A stretch of 64,000 nt of DNA from an uncultured Massilia sp. (lineage in GTDB: Bacteria > Pseudomonadota > Gammaproteobacteria > Burkholderiales > Burkholderiaceae), in assembly GCA_946481275.1 (NCBI GenBank), contig CAMLMV010000007.1, positions 62,001 through 126,000 of the forward strand, read 5' to 3'. Shown here piece by piece: positions 50,991-60,996 of this stretch. Numbering within the stretch: the stretch's first letter is position 1; each line of letters opens with the position of its first letter. A program made the position numbers and the translations under genes. The notes under the pieces are model-generated. The model was given only the letters and a program-made list of their open reading frames with translations, did not search any database and was not told the origin of the DNA.

Positions 50991-52943
50991 TCAGGGCGTC
51001 CACACCACCCGCACGGCGAGGGCGCGCTCGTACTCGCTGCGCGTGGCCGGCGACCCGAATTCCGCGTGGCGCGGATCGAAAACGTTCCGGGCGATGACGG
51101 ACAGTTCGACGCCGGGGCGGATGCGCCAGCCCCAGCGCGCGTCGACGGCCGTGTACGCGGGCACCGCCGGCCGCGGCAGCGCGCCCACGTGCCGCAGCGT
51201 GACGTCGAATTCCTGGCCGCCACCGATGTCGTACGAGGAGCGCACCTGCCAGTAATGCGTCGGGTCGCTCGTGAACAGGCCCGTCGTCCCCGTCAGGTCG
51301 CGGCTGCCCGGCTGCAGGGTCGTGCCGACGCGCTGCACGACGCCGCCGCCGGCCAGGCGCCACGCATCCGTCGCCTGCCACGTGGCCCACGCCTCGATGC
51401 CGCGCGTGAGGCCGTCGGCCAGGTTCTCGAACACGGAGCCGGGGCCGGACGGATTCGGCTCCAGCGTGCGCAGCCGGTCGTAGCGGCTGAAGAACATGGT
51501 CGTCGAATACGACAGGGTGGCTGTGGGCTGGGCGCGGTAACCGAGTTCGAACACCTTGGCCGTCTCGGCGTCGAATCCGGGGCCGCCCGCCACGGCATAC
51601 TGCGGCACGCCGTTCACGACGCGCGGATTGATCGGGCTGTAGAAATCGCGGTCGATGCGCGACGGCGCCCGCACGGCGCGCGACAGCGACGTCCACACGA
51701 GGCTTGCCGGGCGCGGGTTCCACGCGAGGCGCAACGTGGGCAGCACTTCGACGCCCGTGTAATTGTTGTCCTCGATTTTCAGCCCGGCCGTGAGGCGCAG
51801 ATTGTCGCGCAGCGCGATCTCGTCCTGCGCGAACAGGTTCGCCCAGCGCAGGTTCAGCGTCCCGGGCAGGAAGCCGAACGCGGGGCCGTTCTCCACGCGG
51901 TCGCGACCCAGGCGGTAGCCGCCGCCCCAGACGACGTGATGGTTGGCGCCGACGTGCACGGCGTGCTGCAGCTGCAGGTCGAAGGTGTCGAGGCGTTCGT
52001 GGAAGGCGTTCGGCTGGTCGCGCTCCGTGTGGTCCCAGTACAGCTGGACGGTGGCCGACGAGCCGTCCGCGAACGTGCGCGCCACGCGCCCCAGCAGGTT
52101 CGCGCCGGCGACCTTGATGTTCGGCGTGCCGGCCTGGCGCAGGCGGGCATCGTAGACGTCGCCCTGGACGGTGAGTCCCTGCGTCGTGCTGCCCCAGTCC
52201 GTGCGGAACCCGGCCTGGTCGCGGTGCCAGCCCATCTGCGACGTGGCGCCCGATGCCGTATGGGTATCGTCGTTCTCGGCGTGCTTCGCGTAGGCACGGT
52301 AGTGGCCGTCGCCACCCAGCCGACCGCCGTAGCGCACCGCGCCGTCGCGCGCATCCTTGCCGAGGGTCGTCGCCAGCAACGCGCCCTGCGTGGCGGCGGA
52401 TGACTTCGTGATGATGTTGATGACGCCGTTGACGGCGTTCGCGCCCCACAAGGTCGCGCCCGGGCCGCTGATCACTTCGATGCGCTCGACGTCATCCAGC
52501 ACCACGTCCTGCACGTCCCAGAACACGCCGGAAAACAGGGGCGAGTAGACGGTGCGGCCGTCGATCAGGACGAGCAGCTTGTTTTCGAACGGGCTGGAAT
52601 AACCCCGCGCCGTGACCGCGTAGTTGCGGGCATCCACGCGCGCCACCTGCAGGTTGGGCGCGAGCCGCAGCGCTTCCGGCAGCGACGCGGCGCCCGCGCG
52701 GCGGATGTCGTTGCCCGTGATGACGAAGATGGAAGCGGCCGCGTCGGACAGGGATTCCGACCGTTTCGACACGGACGTGACCTGGATGTTGGCCAGTTCT
52801 TCGAGGCTCAGTTCCGCGATGTCGTCGTTCTGCGCGGGGACGACCGCGTTGGCGGCCGGCGCGGCGAGGAGGGCGGCCAGGAGGGCAGAGACCCGGACGG
52901 CGGCGGGGAACAATGTGGAACTGGGCATGGTAACAGGACACAT
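50991..52943 (-). CDS. TonB-dependent receptor, BtuB/CirA-like size
   Basis: 650 residues, shorter than the two glycan-type receptors. After a signal peptide comes a SLEELANIQVTSVSKRSESLSDAAASIFVITG segment typical of a TonB-receptor class often found beside signalling proteins. The plug has LRLAPNLQVARVDARNYAVTARG and VERIEVISGPGATLWGANAVNGVINI. A barrel follows, ending RVVWTP rather than in an aromatic residue. Ligand is not evident; metal-siderophore or B12-like is possible given the metal-related neighbours. The start is uncertain (52943 or 52928). Divergent from GH29 with 158 bases between. Confidence 0.88.
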   Translation of the reverse strand: MCPVTMPSSTLFPAAVRVSALLAALLAAPAANAVVPAQNDDIAELSLEELANIQVTSVSKRSESLSDAAASIFVITGNDIRRAGAASLPEALRLAPNLQVARVDARNYAVTARGYSSPFENKLLVLIDGRTVYSPLFSGVFWDVQDVVLDDVERIEVISGPGATLWGANAVNGVINIITKSSAATQGALLATTLGKDARDGAVRYGGRLGGDGHYRAYAKHAENDDTHTASGATSQMGWHRDQAGFRTDWGSTTQGLTVQGDVYDARLRQAGTPNIKVAGANLLGRVARTFADGSSATVQLYWDHTERDQPNAFHERLDTFDLQLQHAVHVGANHHVVWGGGYRLGRDRVENGPAFGFLPGTLNLRWANLFAQDEIALRDNLRLTAGLKIEDNNYTGVEVLPTLRLAWNPRPASLVWTSLSRAVRAPSRIDRDFYSPINPRVVNGVPQYAVAGGPGFDAETAKVFELGYRAQPTATLSYSTTMFFSRYDRLRTLEPNPSGPGSVFENLADGLTRGIEAWATWQATDAWRLAGGGVVQRVGTTLQPGSRDLTGTTGLFTSDPTHYWQVRSSYDIGGGQEFDVTLRHVGALPRPAVPAYTAVDARWGWRIRPGVELSVIARNVFDPRHAEFGSPATRSEYERALAVRVVWTP

Positions 52944-52981
52944 TTAATCGAATTCGCAAGATTGTATTGCAGAAATCGATT

Positions 52982-52995
52982 TGTTACCGATACCA
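52982..52995. promoter_or_regulatory. Candidate LacI-type operator before GH29
   Basis: TGTTACCGATACCA matches 12 of 14 bases of TGTTATCGATAACA, in the intergenic region between a TonB receptor and the fucosidase gene. Confidence 0.45.
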
Positions 52996-53101
52996 TTCTG
53001 TTGTGCGCCGATCCAGCATTTTTTATCACGGCGATCGGTGATTTCATAATTGCGGCAATCGGCCGCAATTCGGACAATCCGAAAAAACCAATGGAGACAC
53101 T

Positions 53102-54469
53102 GTGAACAAATTCATCCCAGCGCACGGCCGCCGCCGTCGCGCCCTGGCCGGCCTGTTGCTGGCCGCCGCCGCATGCGCGCTGCCGGGCGCGGCGTCCGCA
53201 CAGACGCCCACCCCCGACGGCGACGCGGCCGCACGCATCGCCTGGTGGCGCCAGGCCCGCTTCGGCATGTTCATCCACTGGGGGCTGTACGCCATTCCCG
53301 GCCGCGGCGAGTGGGCGCAGTTCATGGAACAGACCCCGGTGAAGGAATACGCGAAGCTGGCCGACCAGTTCAAGCCGCGCCAGTTCGACCCGGACGGGTG
53401 GGCACAGCTGGCGAAGTCCGCAGGCATGAAATACATGGTGTTCACCTCGCGCCACCACGACGGCTTTGCGATGTTCGACGACGGCGACAATCCGTTCTCG
53501 AGCACGAGGACGGCCGCGCAGCGCGATTTCGTCGCGGACTACGTGAAGGCCGCGCGCAAGGCCGGCATGGGCGTGGGGCTGTACTACTCGCCGCTGGACT
53601 GGCGCTATCCGGGTTACTTCTTCCCCGACCTGTACCGGGACAGCGCGGAAGCAATGCGCGCCCAGTACCACCGCCAGATGGAGAAGCTGCTGTCCAACTA
53701 CGGCAAGCTCGACGTGCTGTGGTTCGACGGCGGCGAGACCGACTGGCTGAGCTTCGGCGGCGACTGGTCCGCCGCGCAGTGGACGAAGCGGGCGCCCGGC
53801 AAGCATTACGCGGGCGGCTTCGACTGGCAGCACGACAAGGTGCACACGATGCTGCGCCGGCTGCAGCCGAACGTCGTCATCAACGGCCGCGCGGACATGA
53901 AGGAAGACTTCCATTCGCGCGAAGGCGACGGCGCGCTGGGCGATTTCGACAACCAGCATCCGTGGGAGCTGTGCACGACCATCGCGGGCGCCTGGGGCTA
54001 CCAGCCGAACATGCAGCCCAAGCCCCTGAAACACTACATCCAGCTGCTGGCGAACGTGGCCGGCCGCGACGGCAACCTGCTGCTGAACGTGGGGCCCGAC
54101 CCCGACGGCCGCATCGATCCGGCCCAGGCACAGCGGCTGCGCGAGATCGGCGCGTGGCTGGGCAAGCATGGAGACAGCATCTACGGCACCCGCGGCGGCC
54201 CATTCCTGCCGGGCAGCTGGGGCGCGTCCACGCACCGCGGCAACACGATCTACGTCCACGTGCTGAACTGGCCAGGCGACAAGCTCACGCTGCCGGCGCT
54301 TCCGGTCCGCGTCGTGCGCGCGTCCGTGCTGGGCGGCGGCGCGGCGAAGGTCGAGCAATCCGCGCGCGGCATCGAGATCGCCGTGCCGGCCGCCGCACGC
54401 GACGACATGGATACCGTGGTGGCCCTGCAACTGGATGCGTCCGCCGAAGGGATTGCGCCCGTGCGCTGA
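53102..54469 (+). CDS. Secreted GH29 alpha-L-fucosidase
   Basis: 455 residues; GTG start with a GGAGACACT site. A signal peptide ends near 33 (ASAQ). GH29 hallmarks are RFGMFIHWGLYAIPG (53-67), TSRHHDGFAMFD, LYYSPLDWRYPGYFF and the nucleophile Asp209 in VLWFDGGETDW. The C-terminal 110 residues form a beta-domain. It should release terminal alpha-L-fucose from glycans outside the cytoplasm. A GH2 enzyme gene follows 99 bases downstream in the same direction, so the two may serve the same glycan. Confidence 0.92.
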   Translation: MNKFIPAHGRRRRALAGLLLAAAACALPGAASAQTPTPDGDAAARIAWWRQARFGMFIHWGLYAIPGRGEWAQFMEQTPVKEYAKLADQFKPRQFDPDGWAQLAKSAGMKYMVFTSRHHDGFAMFDDGDNPFSSTRTAAQRDFVADYVKAARKAGMGVGLYYSPLDWRYPGYFFPDLYRDSAEAMRAQYHRQMEKLLSNYGKLDVLWFDGGETDWLSFGGDWSAAQWTKRAPGKHYAGGFDWQHDKVHTMLRRLQPNVVINGRADMKEDFHSREGDGALGDFDNQHPWELCTTIAGAWGYQPNMQPKPLKHYIQLLANVAGRDGNLLLNVGPDPDGRIDPAQAQRLREIGAWLGKHGDSIYGTRGGPFLPGSWGASTHRGNTIYVHVLNWPGDKLTLPALPVRVVRASVLGGGAAKVEQSARGIEIAVPAAARDDMDTVVALQLDASAEGIAPVR

Positions 54470-54568
54470 AAAAACGTTCGCCGCTCCGGTGGATTTCATC
54501 ATTGCCCGCGCAGGCCGCACGTCGCCACAATGACGCTCCTGCATGATGATGACACCCTACCTGGAGCA

Positions 54569-57163
54569 ATGATGCGTTCGCAGACGGCGACCCTGATGCG
54601 CCTGGCGGCACGCGCCGCCATGGCGCTTGCCCTATTGACCGGCATGGCCCAAGCCACCGCCGCAACCGATCCGCCCACCGCACGCCAGCGGCAGAATTTC
54701 AACGCCGGCTGGCGCTTCCACCTGGGCGACATCGGCGGCGCCGAGAAGGTCGACTTCGACGACGCCGACTGGCAGGCCGTGGGCCTGCCGCACAGCTTCA
54801 GCATGCCTTACTTCCAGGCCCCCGAGGTGTACGTCGGCTACGGCTGGTACCGCAAGGACCTCGTGCTGCCGCAAGGGACCGCCGGGCGCCGCTGGACGCT
54901 CGAATTCGAAGCCGCGTTCCAGACGGCCGAGGTGTACGCCAACGGCCGCAAGGTCGCGCGCCACCGCGGCGGCTATACCGGCTTCCCCGTCGACCTGACC
55001 AGCGCATTGCACCCGGGACGCAACGTGATCGCCGTCCGCGTCGACAACATGTGGGACCCGACGCTCGCGCCGCGCGCCGGCGAACATATCTTCAGCGGCG
55101 GCATCTACCGCGACGTCTGGCTCGTGACGACGGACGACGTGCACGTCCCGTGGACCGGCACGGCCGTCACGACGCCGGGCCTGGCGGGCCGCAGCGGCGC
55201 CGTGCGCGTGGCGACGGAAGTGCGCAACGACGGCCGCAAACCGGTCAAGGTCAGGGTGCGCACCCGCATCGCCGACGCCCGCGGCGCCACCGTCGCCGTG
55301 CTGCCCGATGCGGCCGTCCGCGTACCGCCGGGGCGCACGCTGGACGTCGCGCAGCAATCCGGGCGGCTCTCCAGCCTCAAGTTGTGGAGCCCCGAGACCC
55401 CGACCTTGTACCGGGCCGTCACGACCCTCGACGTGGCGGGGCGCCAGCGTGACCGTTTCGAGACGGCGTTCGGCTTCCGCACCATCAAGTGGACGGCCGA
55501 CCAGGGCTTTTTTCTCAACGGCGAACACCGCTACTTCCGCGGCGCCAACGTGCACCAGGACCAGGCCGGATGGGGCGACGCCGTGACGAATGCCGCCATC
55601 GACCGCGACGTGCAGCTGATGAAGGATGCCGGCTTCGATTTCATCCGCGGCTCGCATTATCCGCACGATCCCCACTTCGCCGAAGCGACGGACAGGATCG
55701 GCATGATGTTCCTGCCGGAGGCGCCGTTCTGGGGCACGGCCGGCATGAAGAGCCCGTGGAGCCGGTCCGCCTATCCGCCCGAAGCCGAGCATCGGGCGGC
55801 GTTCGAGGAGAGCGTCAGGCAGCAGCTGGCGGAACTCATCCGCATCAACCGCAACCATCCGTCGGTGGTCGCGTGGGGCATGGACAACGAGGTCTTCTTC
55901 ACGGACAAGGAGACGCTGCCGGCCGTGCGCAAGCTGCTGGCCGACGAGGTGGCGCTGTCGCACAAACTCGATCCGACGCGGCCCGCGGCCGTCGACGGCG
56001 TGCAGCGCGGCGAGATGGACCGCATCGGCGACATCGCCGGCTACAACGGCGACGGCGCGGTGCTGTTCCCGAATCCCGGCATCCCCAACTTCGTCGCGGA
56101 ATACGGCTCGACCATCTCGGACCGGCCGGGCGAGTACGATCCGGGCTGGGGCGACATCGAACGCACGCCGGGCGCGAAGGCGGGCGAGCCGGCCACGTGG
56201 CGTTTCCCGTGGCGGTCCGGCGAAGCCGTGTGGGCCGGGTTCGACCACGGTTCCATCGCGGGCAAGTTCGGCTCGATGGGTCTCGTCGATTACTCGCGGC
56301 TGCCGAAGCGCAGCTGGTACTGGTACCGCAACGCCTACCGCGGCATCGCGCCGCCCGCGTGGCCCCAGCCGGGCAAGCCGGCCGCGCTGCGCGTGACGGC
56401 CAGCAGCCCCGTCATCCGCCACGCGGACGGCACGGACGACGTGCAACTGGTCGTGACCGTCGTCGATGCGGCCGGCAAGGCACTCTCCAACAGCCCGCCC
56501 GTGCGGCTGGCGCTGGAAGCGGGGCCGGGCGAACTGCCGACGGGACGCAGCATTGCCTTCACGCCGGACGGGGACATCCCGATCCGCGACGGCCAGGCGG
56601 CCATCGCCATGCGCAGCTGGCAACGCGGCACGACGCGCATCCGCGCGACGTCCCCCGGCCTCGCCGACGGCGTGCTGACGGTGGAGACGGTGGACGGTCC
56701 GAGCTTCGTCGAGGGGAGCACGCCGCTGGCGGCCGACCGGCCTTACGTGCAGCGCAAGATAGCGGTGGGAGAGGAGCAGGCGTTCGGCCTGAAGAATCCT
56801 ACGCAGGCCAGTTCGAGCGCGGCCGGCCATGCATCGTCGCTGGCCAACGACGGCGACGCCGCCACGTGGTGGGCGCCGGCCGCGATTGATGCCGCGCCGT
56901 GGATCGCCATCGATCCGGAACGCATCGTGAATTACCGCAAACTGGCGGTGCGGTTCGCGCCGGGCGGGCGCTGCGGCGTGACGGCGGAAGCGCAGGATGC
57001 GGGCGGCGTGTGGCAGGTGCTGGCCGACGTGCCGGCGACGGCCGACACGGTCGACGTGCCCGTGCGCGCCGTCACGGGACGGCGCCTCCGGCTGCGGCTG
57101 CAGGGCGCCACATGCCGCATCGCCGACATCGCCATCACGGGGACGCCGGCGACCTTCTGGTGA
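54569..57163 (+). CDS. Secreted GH2-family beta-galactosidase/beta-glucuronidase-like enzyme with C-terminal binding domain
   Basis: 864 residues from ATG 54569 (GGAG just upstream; adjacent ATG at 54572 also possible). A signal peptide ends AATA. GH2 architecture is seen. The sugar-binding sandwich begins RQNFNAGWRFHLGDIGG, followed by an Ig-like domain and the TIM barrel from FFLNGEHRYFRGANVHQD. The barrel has NRNHPSVVAWGMDNEV, with acid/base Glu, and FVAEYGST, with nucleophile Glu. A C-terminal domain (about 745-860) resembles F5/8-type carbohydrate-binding domains (SSLANDGDAATWWA). Substrate class cannot be fixed; galactoside, glucuronide and mannoside GH2 enzymes share these motifs. Confidence 0.88.
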   Translation: MMRSQTATLMRLAARAAMALALLTGMAQATAATDPPTARQRQNFNAGWRFHLGDIGGAEKVDFDDADWQAVGLPHSFSMPYFQAPEVYVGYGWYRKDLVLPQGTAGRRWTLEFEAAFQTAEVYANGRKVARHRGGYTGFPVDLTSALHPGRNVIAVRVDNMWDPTLAPRAGEHIFSGGIYRDVWLVTTDDVHVPWTGTAVTTPGLAGRSGAVRVATEVRNDGRKPVKVRVRTRIADARGATVAVLPDAAVRVPPGRTLDVAQQSGRLSSLKLWSPETPTLYRAVTTLDVAGRQRDRFETAFGFRTIKWTADQGFFLNGEHRYFRGANVHQDQAGWGDAVTNAAIDRDVQLMKDAGFDFIRGSHYPHDPHFAEATDRIGMMFLPEAPFWGTAGMKSPWSRSAYPPEAEHRAAFEESVRQQLAELIRINRNHPSVVAWGMDNEVFFTDKETLPAVRKLLADEVALSHKLDPTRPAAVDGVQRGEMDRIGDIAGYNGDGAVLFPNPGIPNFVAEYGSTISDRPGEYDPGWGDIERTPGAKAGEPATWRFPWRSGEAVWAGFDHGSIAGKFGSMGLVDYSRLPKRSWYWYRNAYRGIAPPAWPQPGKPAALRVTASSPVIRHADGTDDVQLVVTVVDAAGKALSNSPPVRLALEAGPGELPTGRSIAFTPDGDIPIRDGQAAIAMRSWQRGTTRIRATSPGLADGVLTVETVDGPSFVEGSTPLAADRPYVQRKIAVGEEQAFGLKNPTQASSSAAGHASSLANDGDAATWWAPAAIDAAPWIAIDPERIVNYRKLAVRFAPGGRCGVTAEAQDAGGVWQVLADVPATADTVDVPVRAVTGRRLRLRLQGATCRIADIAITGTPATFW

Positions 57164-58075
57164 TCAGCGCACGTTCTGCTTCTTGATCAGTTGATCGAGC
57201 ATGGCGTGTTCTTCTTCCGTCAGGTCCGTCAGCGGCGCGCGCACCGGACCGCCGTCGTGGCCGACGAGGCGGGCGCCCGCCTTCACGATCGACACGGCGT
57301 AGCCGGCCTTGCGGTTGCGGATCGCCAGGTAGGGCAGGAAGAATTCGTCCAGCAGGCGGTTCGTCGTCGCATGGTCGTCCCTGGCGACTGCGTGATAGAA
57401 ATCCATCGCCAGTTGCGGCATGAAGTTGAAGACGGCCGACGAGTACACCGGCACGCCCAGCGCCTTGTACGCCGCCGCATACACTTCCGCGGTCGGCAGG
57501 CCGCCCAGGTAGCTGAAGCGGTCGCCCAGGCGGCGCCAGATGGAGACCATCAGTTCGATGTCGCCGATGCCGTCCTTGAAGCCGATCAGGTTGGGGCAGC
57601 GGTCGGCCAGCTTTTCCAGCGATTCCGCGGTCAGGCGGCACTGCGCGCGGTTGTACACGACGACGCCGATGTTCACCGATTTGCAGACTTCTTCCACGTG
57701 CGCGACGAGGCCGTCCTGGCTCGCTTCCGTCAGGTAGTGCGGCAGCAGCAGCACGCCTTTGGCGCCGAGACGTTCCGCTTCCTGCGCGAAGGCGATCGCG
57801 GCGCGGGTCGGGCCGCCGGTACCGGCGAGGATGGGCACCTTGCCGGCGCACGTGTCGACGGCCGTCTTGATCACCTGCGAGTACTCGTCGTGCGTCAGCG
57901 AGAAGAATTCGCCGGTCCCGCCGGCCGCGAACAGGGCGGTGGCGCCGTACGGGGCGAGCCATTCCAGGCGTTCGATGTAGGTGTTCTTGCGGAAGTTGCC
58001 TTCGGCATCGAAGTCGGTGATGGGGAAGGACAGCAGGCCGGACGACATCACTTGCTTGAGTTCTTGCGGATTCAT
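57164..58075 (-). CDS. kdgD: 5-dehydro-4-deoxyglucarate dehydratase
   Basis: 303 residues, DHDPS/NAL superfamily barrel. The Schiff-base Lys167 lies in [11 protein letters not shown], Tyr141 in [11 protein letters not shown], and GTGEFFSL (53-60) is the phosphate- or carboxylate-binding loop; these match KdgD rather than DapA. It dehydrates and decarboxylates 5-keto-4-deoxyglucarate to 2-oxoglutarate semialdehyde. GGAGCG precedes the ATG. It is one gene from the LacI regulator and converges on GH2 with no gap. It completes the GarD step encoded 2 kb away. Confidence 0.93.
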   Translation of the reverse strand: MNPQELKQVMSSGLLSFPITDFDAEGNFRKNTYIERLEWLAPYGATALFAAGGTGEFFSLTHDEYSQVIKTAVDTCAGKVPILAGTGGPTRAAIAFAQEAERLGAKGVLLLPHYLTEASQDGLVAHVEEVCKSVNIGVVVYNRAQCRLTAESLEKLADRCPNLIGFKDGIGDIELMVSIWRRLGDRFSYLGGLPTAEVYAAAYKALGVPVYSSAVFNFMPQLAMDFYHAVARDDHATTNRLLDEFFLPYLAIRNRKAGYAVSIVKAGARLVGHDGGPVRAPLTDLTEEEHAMLDQLIKKQNVR

Positions 58076-58099
58076 TTGCGCTCCAGGGCGGTTGTGTTG

Positions 58100-58114
58100 A
58101 CTTGTCAGACATCG
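58100..58114. promoter_or_regulatory. Shared element upstream of kdgD
   Basis: ACTTGTCAGACATCG lies 25-39 bases before the kdgD start. It matches 12 of 15 bases, in the same orientation and at a similar distance, with an element upstream of the LacI gene at 59238-59252. It could be a common regulator site. Confidence 0.35.
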
Positions 58115-58172
58115 TACAACTAAGCCCGAGGCATCGCAAGAACAATTTTTCGTACCGTTGTTTCGGCGCGGA

Positions 58173-59219
58173 TCAGCCGACGGTACGCGTCGTCGCCCGC
58201 TCGACCAGCTGGAACCCGACGTCGACGACATTGCCCGCCAGCGGCTCCCCCTCGATCTTCGCGATCAGCGCCCGGGCCGCCTGCACGCCGATGGCGCGCT
58301 TGTCGACATGGACGGACGAGATCGGGGGATGGGTGTACGCGGCGAAGTCGAAATCGCCGAAGCCCATGATGCCGAGCGTCTCCGGCACGGCGATGCCTTG
58401 CGCCTGCGCCTCGATGAGGGCGCCCTGGGCCAGCACGTCCGAGCTGCACACGACGACGTCGGGATTGTGGCCTTCCGCCAGGATCGCGCGCAGGCCTTCG
58501 CGGCCGAGATTCATCACGGTGGGCGGCGTGGCCATGTGCGTGGCGACGGGCACCACGCCGTGCTGTCGCAGTTCCGCCTCCAGCGCCAGGCGGCGCCGGT
58601 TGGCGCGCTCGTCGCGGGCGCAGATCGACGCGAACCGCTTGTAGCCTTTATTTAAAAGATACTGCGCGACCTTTTCGCCCACTCGCTCCTGGGAAAAGCC
58701 GATGGCGATGTCGATGGGGGAGGGCGTCAGGTCCCACGCCTCGACGACGGGCACGCCGGTCGCGAGCAGCTTCTTGCGCACGCCCGGATGGTGGTGGATG
58801 CCCGTGAGGACGATGCCGTCGGGCTGGCGCGACAGGATCGCCGTCAGCAAGTCTTCTTCCTTCTGGTGCGAATAGTTCGACACCGACAGCAGCAACTGGT
58901 AGCCGTGCGCCGACAACTCGTCGTTCAAGCCCTGCACCGTCTCGGCGAACATCGAGTTCGACAGCTGCGGGACGATGGCGGCGATGAGCTGGCTGCGCTT
59001 CGTCGTCAGGCTGCCGGCCAGCATGTTGGGGATATAGCCCATCGCGGCCGCCGCTTCTTTTACACGCGCGATCGTGTCCGGCTTGACGAGCTTCGGGTTG
59101 TGGAGGGCGCGCGATACCGTGATCGGCGACAGGCCCGCCAGCCGCGCGACGTCCTTGAGCGTGATGCTTTTCGGGCGTTCTTCGTTCGTGGGGAGCGAGT
59201 CGTCTGCGGGGTCGATCAT
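58173..59219 (-). CDS. LacI-family transcriptional regulator, gluconate/hexarate-type
   Basis: 348 residues. The HTH ([24 protein letters not shown]) and hinge helix ([16 protein letters not shown]) are typical of LacI. The sensor domain resembles the GntR/IdnR subgroup, which responds to sugar acids ([23 protein letters not shown]). Its gene faces garD across 200 bases containing three near-identical palindromes, so it most likely represses garD and perhaps itself, released by galactarate or a derivative. The start at 59219 has only a weak site; an upstream GTG (59258) is less likely. Confidence 0.92.
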   Translation of the reverse strand: MIDPADDSLPTNEERPKSITLKDVARLAGLSPITVSRALHNPKLVKPDTIARVKEAAAAMGYIPNMLAGSLTTKRSQLIAAIVPQLSNSMFAETVQGLNDELSAHGYQLLLSVSNYSHQKEEDLLTAILSRQPDGIVLTGIHHHPGVRKKLLATGVPVVEAWDLTPSPIDIAIGFSQERVGEKVAQYLLNKGYKRFASICARDERANRRRLALEAELRQHGVVPVATHMATPPTVMNLGREGLRAILAEGHNPDVVVCSSDVLAQGALIEAQAQGIAVPETLGIMGFGDFDFAAYTHPPISSVHVDKRAIGVQAARALIAKIEGEPLAGNVVDVGFQLVERATTRTVG

Positions 59220-59237
59220 GTTGTTGTGTTCTTTATC

Positions 59238-59252
59238 ACTTGTACGACATCC
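59238..59252. promoter_or_regulatory. Shared element upstream of the LacI gene
   Basis: ACTTGTACGACATCC, 19-33 bases before the LacI start codon, paired in sequence and position with the element before kdgD. It may reflect joint regulation of the two minus-strand genes. Confidence 0.35.
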
Positions 59253-59277
59253 GATCACAAAACGCTTGCGTTCGAAG

Positions 59278-59293
59278 ATGATTGCGGTATCAT
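59278..59293. promoter_or_regulatory. Hexarate operator, copy 1
   Basis: ATGATTGCGGTATCAT, 13-14 of 16 bases of the perfect palindrome at copy 3, in the LacI-garD intergenic region. Confidence 0.65.
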
Positions 59294-59338
59294 ACCAAAC
59301 ACCTCGGCCGACCTAGCGGCCATATTTTTAAGACAAGA

Positions 59339-59354
59339 ATGATTGCGGTGTCAT
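59339..59354. promoter_or_regulatory. Hexarate operator, copy 2
   Basis: ATGATTGCGGTGTCAT, the same left half as copies 1 and 3; it starts 61 bases after copy 1. Confidence 0.6.
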
Positions 59355-59393
59355 TTTTGCGCAAAGTGCGTCGCCGTTCTGCTTTGCTGCTAA

Positions 59394-59409
59394 ATGATTG
59401 CGCAATCAT
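59394..59409. promoter_or_regulatory. Hexarate operator, copy 3 (perfect palindrome)
   Basis: ATGATTGCGCAATCAT reads the same on both strands and starts 55 bases after copy 2. It ends 10 bases before the garD start codon, over the translation-initiation region. A bound repressor would strongly block expression. Confidence 0.7.
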
Positions 59410-59419
59410 GGAGACGCTG

Positions 59420-60952
59420 ATGACTATCCCCCGCACCATCCGCATGCACGAGAATGACAATGTCGCCATCGTCGTCAACGCCGGCGGCCTGCCCGAAGGC
59501 ACCGTTTTCCCGGACGGGCTGACCCTGATCACCCGCGTGCCGGAAGGGCACAAGGTGGCGCTCGCCGACATCGCGCAGGGCGCACCCATCGTGCGCTACG
59601 ACGTGACGATCGGCTATGCGCTGCAACCCATCGCGCGCGGCACGTGGATCGAGGAATCGCTCGTCGGCATGCCGGCCGCGCGCGGCCTGGACGACCTGCC
59701 GAAGCCGGTCCGCGACCGCGCGCCGCTGCCGCCGCTGGAAGGTTTTACGTTCGAAGGCTTCCGCAATCCGGACGGCTCGGTCGGCACGCGCAACATCCTC
59801 GCCATCAGCGAGACGGTACAGTGCGTGTCGGGCGTCGTCGCGTTTGCCGTCGACCGCATCAGGAAGGAGCTGCTGCCGCAGTACCCTCACGTGGACGACG
59901 TCGTCGCCATCGAGCACACGTACGGCTGCGGCGTCGCCATCGACGCGCCCGGCGCCGAGATTCCGATCCGGACCCTGCGCAACATCGCGAAGAACCCGAA
60001 CTTCGGCGGCCGCGTGATGCTCGTGAGCCTGGGCTGCGAAAAGCTGCAGCCGGCGCGCATGTTCCCGGCCGGCTCGATCCCGATCCAGGCGCCGGATACC
60101 GTTTGTTTGCAGGACGCCGCGCACGTCGGCTTCGGCGACATGATCGACTCCATCATGCGCACGGCCGAGAAGCATCTGGCGGCACTGAACGAGCGCCGGC
60201 GCGAGACGGTGCCGGCGTCCGAGCTGGTCGTCGGCGTGCAGTGCGGCGGCAGCGACGCGTTTTCCGGCGTGACGGCGAATCCGGCCGTCGGCTACGCCAG
60301 CGACCTGCTCGTGCGGGCCGGCGCCGCCGTCATGTTTTCCGAAACGACGGAAGTCCGCGACGGCATCGACCAGTTGACGGCACGCGCCGCCGACGACGAT
60401 GTCGCCCAGGCGATGATTCGCGAGATGGCGTGGTACGACGAGTACCTGAAGCGTGGCGGCGTGGACCGCAGCGCGAACACGACGCCGGGCAACAAGAAGG
60501 GCGGCCTCGCCAACATCACCGAAAAGGCGATGGGGTCCATCATCAAGTCCGGCACGGCCCCGATCGCGGGCGTGCTGTCGCCGGGCGACAAGCTGCAGCA
60601 GAAAGGCCTCATCTACGCGGCCACGCCGGCCAGCGATTTCATCTGCGGCACCCTGCAGCTGGCCGCCGGCATGAACATGCACGTGTTCACGACGGGCCGC
60701 GGCACGCCGTACGGCCTGGCCGCCGTGCCGGTCGTGAAAGTCGCCACGCGCGACGATCTCGCGCGCCGCTGGCACGACCTCATGGACATCAACGCCGGCC
60801 GCATCGCGACCGGCGACGCCACCATCGCGGACGTCGGCTGGGAGCTGTTCCACTTCCTGCTCGACGTCGCGAGCGGCCGCAAGAAGACGTGGGCCGAGCA
60901 CTGGAAGCTCCACAACGCGCTCACGCTCTTCAATCCGGCGCCCGTGACCTGA
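59420..60952 (+). CDS. garD: Galactarate dehydratase (UxaA/GarD family)
   Basis: 510 residues. An N-terminal SAF-like domain (1-90) is followed by the UxaA/GarD catalytic part: [90 protein letters not shown] and [21 protein letters not shown]. Length and motifs suit GarD better than altronate dehydratase UxaA. It removes water from galactarate to give 5-keto-4-deoxyglucarate, the KdgD substrate. The ATG at 59420 has GGAG 8 bases upstream; an ATG at 59408 overlaps operator copy 3. Porin and MFS genes follow as an operon. Confidence 0.9.
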   Translation: MTIPRTIRMHENDNVAIVVNAGGLPEGTVFPDGLTLITRVPEGHKVALADIAQGAPIVRYDVTIGYALQPIARGTWIEESLVGMPAARGLDDLPKPVRDRAPLPPLEGFTFEGFRNPDGSVGTRNILAISETVQCVSGVVAFAVDRIRKELLPQYPHVDDVVAIEHTYGCGVAIDAPGAEIPIRTLRNIAKNPNFGGRVMLVSLGCEKLQPARMFPAGSIPIQAPDTVCLQDAAHVGFGDMIDSIMRTAEKHLAALNERRRETVPASELVVGVQCGGSDAFSGVTANPAVGYASDLLVRAGAAVMFSETTEVRDGIDQLTARAADDDVAQAMIREMAWYDEYLKRGGVDRSANTTPGNKKGGLANITEKAMGSIIKSGTAPIAGVLSPGDKLQQKGLIYAATPASDFICGTLQLAAGMNMHVFTTGRGTPYGLAAVPVVKVATRDDLARRWHDLMDINAGRIATGDATIADVGWELFHFLLDVASGRKKTWAEHWKLHNALTLFNPAPVT

Positions 60953-60996
60953 CCGCACGCGCGACCGAACAAGACAAAAAACAGCAAGGAGACATC

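Noticed and set aside
58173..59219. The LacI regulator as binder of the TGTTATCGATAACA sites
   Set aside because: Three sites of a different sequence lie beside its own gene and none of the TATCGATA type; those are the better assignment.
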